A stretch of 64,000 nt of DNA, taken from the NCBI RefSeq assembly GCF_016862095.1, contig NZ_BOMH01000024.1, forward strand, positions 62,001-126,000, given 5' to 3'. This DNA is from Actinoplanes cyaneus. Lineage in GTDB: Bacteria > Actinomycetota > Actinomycetes > Mycobacteriales > Micromonosporaceae. Within the stretch, counting starts at the first letter, position 1; the number at the start of each line of letters is the position of its first letter. Below are positions 1 through 8,062 of this stretch, one piece after another. The notes below the pieces were generated by a model. It saw only the letters and a list, made by a program, of their open reading frames with translations, searched no databases and was not told the origin of the DNA. A program made the position numbers and the translations under genes.

Positions 1-336
1 TGGTCGGAGGCGTGGGGCCGGGGTGCGACGCGGATGGTCCTGCAGCGCACCCCCGATGTCGACGCGATCTTCGCCGGGTCGGACGAGATCGCGCGGGGCG
101 TCCTCGACACGCTGCACCAGGAGAACCTCGACGTGCCCGGGAAGGTGGCGGTGATCGGTTTCGACAACTGGAACATTCTTGCCGCCAACGCGCGGCCGCC
201 GCTGTCGACGGTGGACATGAACCTGGAGCAGCTGGGGCGGCTGGCGGCGCAGCGCCTGTTCGCGGCCATCGACGGCACCCTGGAGGGCGGCGTGGAGACG
301 GTCGGCTGCCGCCTGGTGATCCGCGAGTCCTCCTGA
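1..336 (+). CDS. LacI-family transcriptional regulator, C-terminal part (5' end outside window)
   Basis: The frame is open from the first base and ends with TGA at 334-336, so about 111 C-terminal residues are present. The text DVDAIFAGSDEIARGVLDTL, then GKVAVIGFDNW and a closing GGVETVGCRLVIRESS, is the periplasmic-binding-like effector domain of LacI/GalR repressors, with the usual F-A-G-S/N-D and V-I-G-F-D signatures. The N-terminal helix-turn-helix is not visible, so neither the operator nor the effector can be deduced. These regulators usually control nearby sugar catabolism genes. Two LacI-type palindromes lie in front of the arabinofuranosidase 4 kb away, but no direct link can be shown. 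Confidence 0.85.
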   Translation, partial: WSEAWGRGATRMVLQRTPDVDAIFAGSDEIARGVLDTLHQENLDVPGKVAVIGFDNWNILAANARPPLSTVDMNLEQLGRLAAQRLFAAIDGTLEGGVETVGCRLVIRESS

Positions 337-526
337 ACCCTCTTGCCGACGGGCTCGCGGCGGCGGTGTCGAGGCCGTCAACCAGAGCCGGACCCGCACT
401 GCGGCGGCGCGGGCGGCGCCAACCCGTCACACGGCACGTTCGCCAGCGCGGATCTTGCCATCGGCGGGCCGCGCGGACCTCGGCATCAGCAAGTCGCGCT
501 GACCTCCGGTGGCGCCGGCCGGGGCG

Positions 527-1324
527 TCAGGGAACCCGGGCGACGGCGACCCAGCACATGGCGTCGGCGACGCTGGTGGTGACCTCCCCGGCCGGGCGCC
601 ACTCGACGCTGGAGACGATGCCGGGCTCGACGAGCTCCAGCCCGTCGAGGAAAGCGGCGACCTCGTCGCGGCCACGGGCCCGGTAGACGCCGTGCTCGCC
701 GCTGTCGATGAGGGCCTGGACCTTGGCCTGGACCGCGGCCGGCAGGGTGTCGAAGGTGCCGTGGACGATCACCACGTAACTGCCCGGGGCGAGGGCCGCG
801 ATCAGGGTGCGGACGGCCCGGTGGGCACGCTCGTCGTCGTCGACCAGGTGCAGGACGCTGCCCAGCAGCACGGCGACCGGCTCGCTGAAATCGATCACGC
901 TGCGCACCTGCTCGTCGGCGAGGATTGCCTCGACGTCGAGCAGGTCGCCGTCGACGAACTCGGCGACGCCGTCCGGGCCGCTGAGGGTGACGCCGCGGTG
1001 CTGGACCCCGACCAGGGCGTCGTTGTCGACGTACACGATCCGGCTTGCCGGGTTTGCCTCCTGTGCGACCTCGTGCACATTGGGCGACAGCGGGCGGCCC
1101 GCGCCGATGTCGAGGATCTGGCCGATGCCCCGATCGGCGACCAGATGGCGCACCACGCGGATGACGACGGCCCGGCCCTCGCGCGCGGCGGCCATCATGT
1201 TCGGCAGCACGCCGACGATCGTCGCGGTGGACTCACGCTCCGCGGAGTAGTTGTCCTTCCCGCCCAGCCACTGGTTGTAGCGGCGCGACGTGTTGAGGCC
1301 GCTGATGTCGGGCTCCGGAGTCAT
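527..1324 (-). CDS. SAM-dependent methyltransferase, SAV2177/DUF574 family
   Basis: The 265-residue protein begins with the family hallmark DISGLNTSRRYNQWLGGKDNY. The SAM-binding glycine loop ILDIGAGRPLSPNVHEVAQ follows around residue 72, and the next acidic turn is IVYVDNDALV. A C-terminal beta strand segment (MCWVAVAR) closes the Rossmann fold. Length and layout match the S-adenosyl methyltransferase family PF04672, which is abundant in actinomycetes and mostly of unknown substrate. Its ATG overlaps the stop of the small gene at 1321-1587 by four bases (ATGA), so the two are probably co-translated. Family membership is firm; the methyl acceptor is unknown. Confidence 0.9.
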   Translation of the reverse strand: MTPEPDISGLNTSRRYNQWLGGKDNYSAERESTATIVGVLPNMMAAAREGRAVVIRVVRHLVADRGIGQILDIGAGRPLSPNVHEVAQEANPASRIVYVDNDALVGVQHRGVTLSGPDGVAEFVDGDLLDVEAILADEQVRSVIDFSEPVAVLLGSVLHLVDDDERAHRAVRTLIAALAPGSYVVIVHGTFDTLPAAVQAKVQALIDSGEHGVYRARGRDEVAAFLDGLELVEPGIVSSVEWRPAGEVTTSVADAMCWVAVARVP

Positions 1325-1587
1325 CGCGGCACCTCACCGTGGTCGGGTAACGACTTGGCGCCACTGTAGTCGCCGCGGCTGCCGCGCGGGTGCCACGAGC
1401 ACCGGCCGGCGCCCGGTCCGGCCTGCCCGCACGGCACCGGCGGCTCAGAGGGGGACCGGCGGTTCTCGCGGCGGCGGCGTGCCTGGGCAGCGGCGAGAGC
1501 GGCGGCGGCCTGCTCGCAGAGTTCGGTGGCGTCGGCCTGCAGACGCGCGCTTGCCTCGAACAGGCTGTCCGCTTCGTGATCGGCCAT
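1321..1587 (-). CDS. small hypothetical protein upstream of the methyltransferase
   Basis: This 88-codon frame begins MADHEADSLFEASARLQADA and is preceded by a GAAGAGG ribosome-binding sequence seven bases before the ATG. The N-terminal 40 residues are Ala/Glu-rich and probably helical. After an RRRREN stretch the rest is low-complexity and Pro/Gly/Arg-rich. The stop codon overlaps the methyltransferase start (ATGA), which supports it being a real first cistron. No domain is recognised and the C-terminal half could simply be read-through of GC-rich sequence. Confidence 0.55.
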   Translation of the reverse strand: MADHEADSLFEASARLQADATELCEQAAAALAAAQARRRRENRRSPSEPPVPCGQAGPGAGRCSWHPRGSRGDYSGAKSLPDHGEVPR

Positions 1588-1818
1588 GAGACCTCTTCAC
1601 CCCATCGGTACGGTACCGCGCCTCCAGCATGACGCGACCGACGCGGCAATCGACGCAAATCGGAGCGGTACGGGCAATCGGGGCGCCCCTCACGACGTAC
1701 CGGGAAAGTGAAGTTGATCTTAAGTTTGAAAACAGCCACGCCTCTGTTGATCCGCCGTGGGAGCGATCCCGTATCGATGGCCGAAGGCATGCCATGCCAT
1801 GGGGAAAGGCACAGGCCA

Positions 1819-2826
1819 ATGTATCGGTCAAAGATCAACAAGTCGCGACGCTGGCAGATCGTCGCGGTGGTCGGGGTCGCGGTGACCCTGGCCGGAATCG
1901 GACTCGGGGTGGCGTCCGCGGCGGAGACGAAGACGCCGACCGTCACCTGCCCCGACGTCAAGATCACCGTGTCGATCCCGGCACAGGCGCAGAACGAGGT
2001 CAACCAGAACCTCGCCCTGCTCAAGACGCAGATCGACGAAGCCAACAAGCGGATCGTCTCGACGCAGGGCCAGGGCGGTGCGAACTTCATCCAGAACGCG
2101 ATCCTCGGACCGCTGAAGGAGAAGCGGTTCGCCACGATCAGCCGGATCGAGACCGCGATCGGCCGCAACGCGCCGAAGCCGAACCTGAACGCCGCGGGCC
2201 TGTCGGGGTGCACGCTGAACCAGAACGGCGGTGGCGCCACCGCGGCGCCGACGACGGTCGCGGCCACCACCGCGCCGGGCGGGAACCTCGGGATCCTGAC
2301 CAACAGCTGCGACACCAGCAAGCTGCCGGCGCACGACGGTTTCCAGAAAGGCGACCGCTGCGTCAGCACCGAGTTCGGCGAGGTCGCGTCGGCGGCCAAC
2401 GACGCCTCGCTGCTGATCACGCAGGCGCCCCGCCAGGTCAACCGGAACCAGGCGTTCACGCTGCGGGTCAGCACCCGGAACCTGATCCGCGACCGCTTCC
2501 TGGCGGCCGGGCAGGGCGGGTACTACGTGGAATCCAGCGTGCTGCGCAACGGCATCGTGCGGGGTCACTTCCACACCGCGTGCCGCATGCTGGCCAGCAC
2601 GAACACGGCGCCCGCGCCCGATCCGGTCCCCGCGTTCTTCGTGGCGACCGAGGACAGCAAGGGTGGCCGCACGCCCGACTCGGTGACCATCCAGGTGCCG
2701 GGGCTGCCGCAGGCCGGCACCGCGCAGTGCGCCTCGTGGGCGGGCGACGGCTCGCACCGCATCCCGATGATGGAGCGGGCGAACCAGACGCCGGCCATGG
2801 ACGCTGTCCGCATCCAGGTCCGCTGA
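1819..2826 (+). CDS. secreted protein of unknown function
   Basis: About 335 residues. The start at 1819 (MYRSKINKSRRWQ) was chosen because a GGGGAAAGG box lies ten bases upstream and a signal peptide follows at once: a basic N-region, a hydrophobic core (IVAVVGVAVTLAGIGLGVAS) and an A-x-A site near residue 34. A longer frame opens at 1708 but would bury the signal. The mature protein has a helical region with Gln/Asn/Lys (residues 35-110), a Thr/Ala/Pro linker (about 135-155), and a C-terminal domain with four Cys and the motif GHFHTACRM. I do not recognise the domain. It converges on the arabinofuranosidase gene and shares a long hairpin with it. Confidence 0.75.
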   Translation: MYRSKINKSRRWQIVAVVGVAVTLAGIGLGVASAAETKTPTVTCPDVKITVSIPAQAQNEVNQNLALLKTQIDEANKRIVSTQGQGGANFIQNAILGPLKEKRFATISRIETAIGRNAPKPNLNAAGLSGCTLNQNGGGATAAPTTVAATTAPGGNLGILTNSCDTSKLPAHDGFQKGDRCVSTEFGEVASAANDASLLITQAPRQVNRNQAFTLRVSTRNLIRDRFLAAGQGGYYVESSVLRNGIVRGHFHTACRMLASTNTAPAPDPVPAFFVATEDSKGGRTPDSVTIQVPGLPQAGTAQCASWAGDGSHRIPMMERANQTPAMDAVRIQVR

Positions 2827-2831
2827 TCCAC

Positions 2832-2880
2832 TGACGGAAAAGACCGGCTGCCGTACGACGGTAGCCGGTCTTTTCCGTCA
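2832..2880. terminator. bidirectional hairpin terminator between convergent genes
   Basis: Two 23-base arms (2832-2854 and 2858-2880) are reverse complements except for one G-T pair and enclose a three-base loop ACG. The arms contain GAAAAGACC / GGTCTTTTC, so a T-run is transcribed from either strand. It starts six bases after the stop of the secreted protein and ends ten bases before the stop of the arabinofuranosidase. Confidence 0.85.
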
Positions 2881-2890
2881 CCCACCGGTG

Positions 2891-4381
2891 TTACGGAGCG
2901 ATGGACCAGAGCTGGCACGGGTTGTTCAGCCACATCCAGAGGCGGGCCGGAGTGCCGTTGGCCGTGCCGCAGTCCTGGTCGTCGAGGACCATGCCGCTGT
3001 TCTCCACGACGAGTTCGTACTTGCCGTTGCCGGCCGGGATGACCGCCCACTGCTGGCACAGGTTGCCCAGCGACTGCCAGAGGTCGACCGCGGTGCCCAG
3101 CGCCAGCCCGCAGTTCACCGCGTCGAGGACCTTGCCGGCGTTGACGTTGGTCAGCGTCCACTTGTTCGCGCCGACGCTGGTGAACCTCCACTGCTGACAG
3201 GTGTTGCCGAGCGCCTGCCACTGGTCGACCGCGGTGCCGTTGGCGGTGCCGCAGTTGACCGCGTCGAGCACCTTGCCGCTCTGCACGTTGGTCAGCCGGT
3301 AGGTGGCGCCGTTGACCGGGAACGTGACGCTCTTGCCGTAGCCGACCGACACGATGTTCGCCTGGACCGCGTTCTCCGTGGCGTCGGACGGGTAGCCGCT
3401 GGTCATGACGCCCTCGAAGAACGAGCCGACCGAGCCGTTGCTGTTGTCGCCGCCGATGCCGAGGATGATCGCGCCCTGCTTGGTCATCGGACGGTAGCCC
3501 GACTGCGTCGGCAGCCCGCCGTTGTAGCGTGTCGCCAGGCCGCCGGACTGGGCGTTCCCGTCCTTGATCGCGTACGTCGTCGTGCCGTTGTTCTTCAGCA
3601 CCGCGGTGACGAACGCGCTGTTGCGGCCGGTGTTCGCGGTGTTCGAGCCGTTGCCACCGGCGAACAGGCCGTTCTCCAGGTCGGCGGCGACCCGCGGGCC
3701 GGTCGCGCAGGGCGAGAACCAGCACAGGTTGCCGAAGTAGATGGCGTCCATGTCGCCGTTGCCGGTGTCCATGTTGTTCGTCTCGGCGTTGCCGTAGTCG
3801 AAGCAGCAGCGGTCGTTGACGTGGGTGCCCTCGGTGACCATGTACATGCCCTCGGGCTGGCTGCCGGTGGCGACGCCGCTGGTCGCGTTGTTGCGGTAAC
3901 CGTTGCCGGCCGAGATGTAGACGCCGTAGACCTTGTGGCCGCCGGCCGTGACCGGCAACGCGGCCGCGTTCGCGCCTTGGTCGGCGGTGGGGTTGGCGCC
4001 GCCGCCGGGCGCGATCGTCAGATCGTTGTGCTTCGAGGTCTGGTCGTAGATCCGCACGATCGTGCAGTAGGTGCCGGAGCAGAACGAGTCCTGCGCGGCG
4101 GCGTTCGCGTACCCGCCCGCGGCGAGCGTGCCGATGGTGCTGGTGGCGCCGTCGGACCAGCGCCTCACCTGGTAGAGCGAGCCGTTGTAGGCGCCGAACA
4201 GGGCCCGGGTGGTGCTGTGCGCGGCCGCGCAGGGCGTGCCGCCGGCGGCATAGAGGTCACAGGGCAGGGTGCCCGCGGCGTTCGCTGCGCCGGCACCGGC
4301 GACCAGGCCCGCGGCGGCGACGAGAGCGGTCGCGGCGACCGCGAGGAAGGCGCGCCATCGGGCGCGCGGAGATCGGGACAT
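2891..4381 (-). CDS. secreted GH54-type alpha-L-arabinofuranosidase with ricin-type lectin domain
   Basis: A 496-residue exported enzyme expected to release L-arabinofuranose from arabinan or arabinoxylan. The start MSRSPRARW at 4381 has GAAAGG seven bases upstream; in-frame codons further upstream lack a ribosome site. Residues 1-36 form a signal peptide ending ANAA. From residue 39 the text PCDLYAAGGTPCAAAHSTTR and ALFGAYNGSLYQVRR is the start of the GH54 catalytic domain. FDYGNAETNN holds the likely nucleophile Glu, and GIGGDNSNG the likely acid Asp. After about residue 365 come three QxW repeats (QQWRF, QQWAV, QLWSI) of a RICIN domain. Fungal GH54 enzymes carry CBM42 here instead. Two LacI-type palindromes precede it. 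Confidence 0.92.
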   Translation of the reverse strand: MSRSPRARWRAFLAVAATALVAAAGLVAGAGAANAAGTLPCDLYAAGGTPCAAAHSTTRALFGAYNGSLYQVRRWSDGATSTIGTLAAGGYANAAAQDSFCSGTYCTIVRIYDQTSKHNDLTIAPGGGANPTADQGANAAALPVTAGGHKVYGVYISAGNGYRNNATSGVATGSQPEGMYMVTEGTHVNDRCCFDYGNAETNNMDTGNGDMDAIYFGNLCWFSPCATGPRVAADLENGLFAGGNGSNTANTGRNSAFVTAVLKNNGTTTYAIKDGNAQSGGLATRYNGGLPTQSGYRPMTKQGAIILGIGGDNSNGSVGSFFEGVMTSGYPSDATENAVQANIVSVGYGKSVTFPVNGATYRLTNVQSGKVLDAVNCGTANGTAVDQWQALGNTCQQWRFTSVGANKWTLTNVNAGKVLDAVNCGLALGTAVDLWQSLGNLCQQWAVIPAGNGKYELVVENSGMVLDDQDCGTANGTPARLWMWLNNPCQLWSIAP

Positions 4382-4448
4382 GGGGGAACCTTTCGCGTGC
4401 GTGTGGGGCGGCCACCGCACTGCGCGCCAGCCGCCTGGGGATCCACAG

Positions 4449-4464
4449 ATGTGAAAGTTAACAT
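4449..4464. promoter_or_regulatory. LacI-type operator candidate A
   Basis: ATGTGAAAGTTAACAT is a 16-bp imperfect palindrome (ATGT-AA--TT-ACAT) 67 bp upstream of the arabinofuranosidase start. It resembles the TGTTAnCGnTAACA-like sites used by actinobacterial LacI regulators of pentose-polymer genes. A related copy lies at 4505-4520. Confidence 0.55.
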
Positions 4465-4504
4465 CGATTTTCGTGGATGTAGCCGCGATGTCAAGGGGCA
4501 CGCG

Positions 4505-4520
4505 TTGTGAACGCTAACGA
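4505..4520. promoter_or_regulatory. LacI-type operator candidate B
   Basis: TTGTGAACGCTAACGA shares the TGTGAA-N3-TAAC core with the site at 4449 and lies 40 bp beyond its far edge. The complement reads GTTAGCGTTCAC. The two copies would bracket the expected promoter of the arabinofuranosidase gene. Site B also lies 18 bp from the stop of the STM4015-family gene. Confidence 0.5.
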
Positions 4521-4538
4521 GGCGCGGGACGACCGCGC

Positions 4539-5450
4539 CTACTCGGTCACGGCCGTGTACTGGCCGCCCCACTGCTGCTCCACCTGCTCGTCCGAGACGT
4601 CGACGGCCACCGCCGGCAACTCCTCGACCAGGCGTCGCGCCAGCTCCGCCGACAGGAAATGGTGGCTCAGATCCAGCGTCTCCAGATGGGTCAGCGGCTG
4701 CCCGGCCAGGAGTGCTTCGCCGCCGCGGTCGCTGAGCATGCCCATCGACAGGTCGAGCACCCGGAGCCCGGCGACCACGGGCGCCGCAGCCACCGCCTCG
4801 GCGATCTCGTCGGCGATCTCGGCGTTGCGCAGGCCGAGCCGGGTGAGCGCGGGCAACGACCGGCCGGCCAGGATCGGCGCCAGGTCGGCGACGGTCACGT
4901 CACCGCCGTGCCGCCCGACGCCCAGCCAGAGTTCGAGACTCTCCAGAGCGGGCAGGGCGGCGGCGCCGATCGCCCGGACCACCCCGGCCGGCAGGCCCGC
5001 GGACTGGAACACCAGCTCCCGCAGGCTCTCGTGGCGGATCGGGGTCAGCTCCAGGCCGTCCGCGCCCCGCACCCACAGGTGCTCCAGGCGCGGGAACGCC
5101 GTCAGCAACGGCGTGATGTCGCCGTGCCGGATCCACGAGACCTCGCACTCCTCGCTGGACATCTCGCCGATGAACAGCGCGCGGAGGTTGCCGAGCCGGT
5201 CCGCGTTCCCCGCCAGCACCCCGGCCGGGAACGGGTCGCGATGCGAGGCACCCCAGTCCTGGACGATGAGCGCGACCGGGCCGCCCGGGCCGGTCTGCTC
5301 CATCAACTCCTCGAAGAGGGCCGGGAACCGCTCCGTCCCGTAGTAGTTGTTGATCCGCCAGGCGACGCTCGCCGGGTCGCCGCCGGCACCGTCCTCCCAG
5401 CTGACGACCGGGAGCCCGGCGAACGTCCGCAGCGCGTCGTCGATGCTCAT
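4539..5450 (-). CDS. STM4015-family leucine-rich-repeat protein
   Basis: The 303-residue protein starts MSIDDALRTFAGLPVVSWED with AGGAGG in front of the ATG, which decides the start. The N-terminal third has the family text VAWRINNYYGTERFPALFEEL. The rest is a run of LRR-like units (LRALFIGEMSS, LEHLWVRGAD, LRELVFQSAG, LESLELWLGVG, LTRLGLRNAEI, LRVLDLSMGML, LETLDLSHHFL) predicting a curved solenoid. STM4015 proteins normally sit in a cluster with STM4011-STM4014 partners (radical SAM and related proteins). None is nearby, so this copy is an orphan. Cytoplasmic, function unknown, probably protein binding. Confidence 0.85.
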   Translation of the reverse strand: MSIDDALRTFAGLPVVSWEDGAGGDPASVAWRINNYYGTERFPALFEELMEQTGPGGPVALIVQDWGASHRDPFPAGVLAGNADRLGNLRALFIGEMSSEECEVSWIRHGDITPLLTAFPRLEHLWVRGADGLELTPIRHESLRELVFQSAGLPAGVVRAIGAAALPALESLELWLGVGRHGGDVTVADLAPILAGRSLPALTRLGLRNAEIADEIAEAVAAAPVVAGLRVLDLSMGMLSDRGGEALLAGQPLTHLETLDLSHHFLSAELARRLVEELPAVAVDVSDEQVEQQWGGQYTAVTE

Positions 5451-5652
5451 CGGACCTCCTCGGCGATCGGAACAGAGCGCCGTCACGGTAACAAGCCCCC
5501 CCCCGCCGATCTTGCGATCGTCGATGTTCGGGCAGGTGGGGGCGGGTCCGGCCGGAAACGGATCGACGAAGGGTTCAACCTTTCGCGGCGGCGGACCGTA
5601 TCCCGGGGCAGGTATTTGCACATCGAGTGCAGACAGACCGAGAGGGGTTTCG

Positions 5653-6552
5653 ATGTCTCCCAGGAGGTCCAGCGAACGCCGTGGCCCGCGATCGCTGCGC
5701 AAGCGCGTCGCACTGGGCGGCGCCGTCGCGGCCGTGACCGTCGGCGCGCTGCTCGTCGTCCAGAACAGCTTCGCCGCGACGATCCCCGGGCTGGGCGCTT
5801 CCCGCCAGAGCGCCCAGCCCGGAACCGCGGCAGCCGCCGGCTCCGGTGGCGCGGCACGCACCGGGTTCGGGGCGGCCGGCAACGGGCTCCGGTTCTCCGG
5901 CCTCGGCGGCAGCACCCGTGTCGCCTCGACCGGTGACCAGCCGGGGAACTGCCCGGACGCGCACATCGTGGTCACCCGGGCCTCGACCGAGGCGCCCGGC
6001 ACCGGCATCATCGGCTCGCTGGCGACCGCTGTCACCCGGGCCAGCGACCAGAAGATCACGGTCGAGGCGACCGACTACCCGGCGCTGCTCAACCCGTACC
6101 CGCCGAGCGTCGCGGCCGGCACGAGAGCCCTCACCACCCAGCTCACCGACGAGGCCCGGAACTGCCCGGACACCAAGATCGTGGTGATGGGCTACTCGCA
6201 GGGCGCGCACGTCATCGGCGACGTCCTCGCCGGCACCGGGCGGGCCGCCGGGTTCACGCAGAGCGCGGCGATCTCCACCGACGTGTCGGACAAGGTGGTC
6301 GCGGTGGTCCTGATGGGCGACCCGCGGTTCGTCCCGGGCAAGTCGTTCAACGCCGGCACCTCCCGTACGCGCGGCCTCTTCCCCCGTGGGAACGACGCCT
6401 CGCTGGACGCCTTCGCGGACCGCACCCAGTCCTTCTGCGACACCGGTGACACGTTCTGCGCGAGCGGGGCGAGTGTGGCGACGCACCTGAGCTACACGCG
6501 CAAGTACAACAGGGTCGCCCAGGACTTCATCCTGTCGAAGATCGGCGGCTGA
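5653..6552 (+). CDS. secreted cutinase-family serine esterase
   Basis: A 299-residue exported hydrolase. The start MSPRRSSERRG has GAGGGG upstream and a signal anchor (ALGGAVAAVTVGALLVV). An Ala/Gly-rich linker (about 45-95) leads to the cutinase fold: CPDAHIVVTRASTEAPGTG, then the nucleophile elbow GYSQG with Ser182, FCDTGDTFC with the catalytic Asp near 266, and ATHLSY with His278. The Cys residues around the catalytic Asp match the family's disulfides. Members of PF01083 cleave cutin, short-chain esters or mycobacterial lipids. The expected role is extracellular polyester or lipid hydrolysis. A perfect hairpin follows the stop. Confidence 0.9.
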   Translation: MSPRRSSERRGPRSLRKRVALGGAVAAVTVGALLVVQNSFAATIPGLGASRQSAQPGTAAAAGSGGAARTGFGAAGNGLRFSGLGGSTRVASTGDQPGNCPDAHIVVTRASTEAPGTGIIGSLATAVTRASDQKITVEATDYPALLNPYPPSVAAGTRALTTQLTDEARNCPDTKIVVMGYSQGAHVIGDVLAGTGRAAGFTQSAAISTDVSDKVVAVVLMGDPRFVPGKSFNAGTSRTRGLFPRGNDASLDAFADRTQSFCDTGDTFCASGASVATHLSYTRKYNRVAQDFILSKIGG

Positions 6553-6558
6553 CCGGAG

Positions 6559-6594
6559 CCGGTGCGGCGTCAGCGACCCGAGGCGCCGCACCGG
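6559..6594. terminator. hairpin terminator between cutinase and NAD(P)-binding gene
   Basis: Perfect 11-base arms CCGGTGCGGCG (6559-6569) and CGCCGCACCGG (6584-6594) with a 14-base loop lie in the 59-bp gap between two convergent genes. There is no U-tract, as is common for actinomycete terminators. Confidence 0.6.
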
Positions 6595-6611
6595 TCTCAC
6601 CGCGGCAGCTT

Positions 6612-7223
6612 TCACCGTGGCAGAGGAAGAGCCACACCACCCGCGTACGCCGGGTGCTCCGCCTCGTCGAGCATCGCGGCAGCCACCGTCGCCCGGCTGA
6701 CCATGGCCGGGAGCAGGCGTTTCGGTGCGTCCCGCAGCGCGGCGGTGCGCCGCGACGGGCTCAGCGGCCCGTTCGACAGCGGCCCGGCGTGGAACACCGT
6801 CCCGCCCGCCTGGAGCACCATCGCGTCCGCGGCCACCTTGTCGGCGAGCTGATCGCCGAGCATCCGCAGCAGCGCCCGGGTGACGGGCCCGCCCGCCCGG
6901 GCCGACGGTCCGGTGCCGAACGCGCCGAGCCACACCACCCGCGGCACCCCGGCCAGCGCCCGGGCCCCCGCGACGAGCGCTCCCGGCTGGTCCCCGCGGG
7001 CGATGCCGAGCCCGGAGACCACCACCTGCCGTCCGGCCAGGGCGGCGGCCATGCTCGCCGGGTCCCGCACGTCGGCGGCCACCCGGGTGAGCATGTGAGA
7101 GTCGAAATCGGACAGCTTCTCCGGCGTACGGGCGAGGGCCACCACCGTGTGCCCGCGCGCGAGGGCCTGACGGGTCAGCTCGCGTCCCGTGGCGCCGGAT
7201 GCTCCCAGCACGGTGATCTCCAT
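6612..7223 (-). CDS. NAD(P)-binding Rossmann protein (NmrA/SDR-like)
   Basis: The 203-residue protein begins MEITVLGASGATGRELTRQA with a GxxGxxG dinucleotide loop at residues 8-14. VVALARTPEKLSDF follows, then VVVSGLG, a typical atypical-SDR layout in which substrate and partner cannot be read off. The catalytic YxxxK of classical SDRs is not evident, so it may be a regulator or epimerase-like protein rather than a reductase. It starts two bases after the stop of the inositol-monophosphatase-like gene at 7226-7996, which it follows in the same operon. The LysR gene at 8063 is divergent from this pair and is the natural candidate regulator. Confidence 0.8.
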   Translation of the reverse strand: MEITVLGASGATGRELTRQALARGHTVVALARTPEKLSDFDSHMLTRVAADVRDPASMAAALAGRQVVVSGLGIARGDQPGALVAGARALAGVPRVVWLGAFGTGPSARAGGPVTRALLRMLGDQLADKVAADAMVLQAGGTVFHAGPLSNGPLSPSRRTAALRDAPKRLLPAMVSRATVAAAMLDEAEHPAYAGGVALPLPR

Positions 7224-7225
7224 GG

Positions 7226-7996
7226 TCACCGCACCGCCCGCAGCACGTCGAGCCCCGCCGCGTGCACCCCGGGCGCCGCCGCGACGTACCCGGCACTGGT
7301 CACGTCCCACGGTTTGCCGTCCAGATCGGTCACGATCCCGCCCGCCTCCCGGACCAGCAGGACCGGCGCGATGTGCGACCGCAGGTTGTCGAACTGCCAG
7401 TGCAGGTCCATCCGCCCGGCCGCCACCTGCGCGAGCTGCTGACCGACCGGGACCGACGCCCGTACGTACAGTGCCTTGCGCATCATCGCCGTGACGGCGG
7501 CCCCCACCCGCGCGGTGCGCGCCGGATCGCGATCGGGCTTGGCCTGACCGGTTCCGGTCAGCGCCAGGGACAGATCGGTCTTCGCCGAGACGTGGATCGG
7601 CGTCCCGCCGAGAAGAGCTCCTTCGCCCGCGGTCGCGGTGAACATCTCCTTCGTCGCCGGCGCGTACAGCACCGCCAGCACCGGTGAGCCGTCGCGGACC
7701 AGGCTGACGCCGATGTTCCAGTCCGGCATGCCCTGCACCGCGTTCATGTTGCCGCCCACCGGATCGACGACCCACCAGTCCCCGGCCGGCATCGGCCCCG
7801 AGCCGTGCTCGTCCGACGTCCACTGCGACCCCGGCAGCGCGTCGATCAACACCGGTCGCAGCGAGGCCGAGACGGCGTCGTCGTTGGCCCGCAGCGCCGC
7901 GAACAGCTCCGCGGACGTGACCGGCGTGCTCGCCGGACGCTGGACCAGGGACGCGGCCTCGCGCACCGCTTCTGTCACCACACTCACCAAGTTCAT
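7226..7996 (-). CDS. inositol monophosphatase family protein with altered metal-binding motif
   Basis: 256 residues with the family skeleton: WVVDPVGGNMNAVQGMPDWN at 75-94, then GVSLVRDGSPVLAVLYAP and a C-terminal LLVREAGGIVTDLDGKPWD. In active family members the first motif is DPxDG(T/S), with both Asp ligating metal. Here the second Asp is Gly81 (DPVGGN). The usual W-D-x-A-A-G block is replaced by FDNLRSHIAP. The fold is kept but Mg-dependent phosphatase activity is doubtful. It is first gene of a two-gene unit with the NAD(P)-binding protein, divergent from a LysR regulator. Confidence 0.8.
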   Translation of the reverse strand: MNLVSVVTEAVREAASLVQRPASTPVTSAELFAALRANDDAVSASLRPVLIDALPGSQWTSDEHGSGPMPAGDWWVVDPVGGNMNAVQGMPDWNIGVSLVRDGSPVLAVLYAPATKEMFTATAGEGALLGGTPIHVSAKTDLSLALTGTGQAKPDRDPARTARVGAAVTAMMRKALYVRASVPVGQQLAQVAAGRMDLHWQFDNLRSHIAPVLLVREAGGIVTDLDGKPWDVTSAGYVAAAPGVHAAGLDVLRAVR

Positions 7997-8048
7997 GCGT
8001 CAAGCATCGAATCAGCACACCGTTAAGTCCAGTGCAACGTTGTTACCC

Positions 8049-8054
8049 TATGAT
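8049..8054 (+). promoter_or_regulatory. -10 element of a leaderless LysR promoter (candidate)
   Basis: TATGAT lies eight bases before the LysR ATG at 8063 and no purine-rich ribosome site precedes that ATG. Transcription would start within one or two bases of the start codon, giving a leaderless mRNA. No strong -35 is seen. The 66-bp gap also holds GCAACGTTGT (8033-8042), a small inverted repeat that could be the LysR site. Confidence 0.4.
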
Positions 8055-8062
8055 TTACCGTC

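Noticed and set aside
1708..1818. Upstream extension of the secreted protein from 1708
   Set aside because: The extra 37 residues would bury the signal peptide and the best ribosome site fits the start at 1819.
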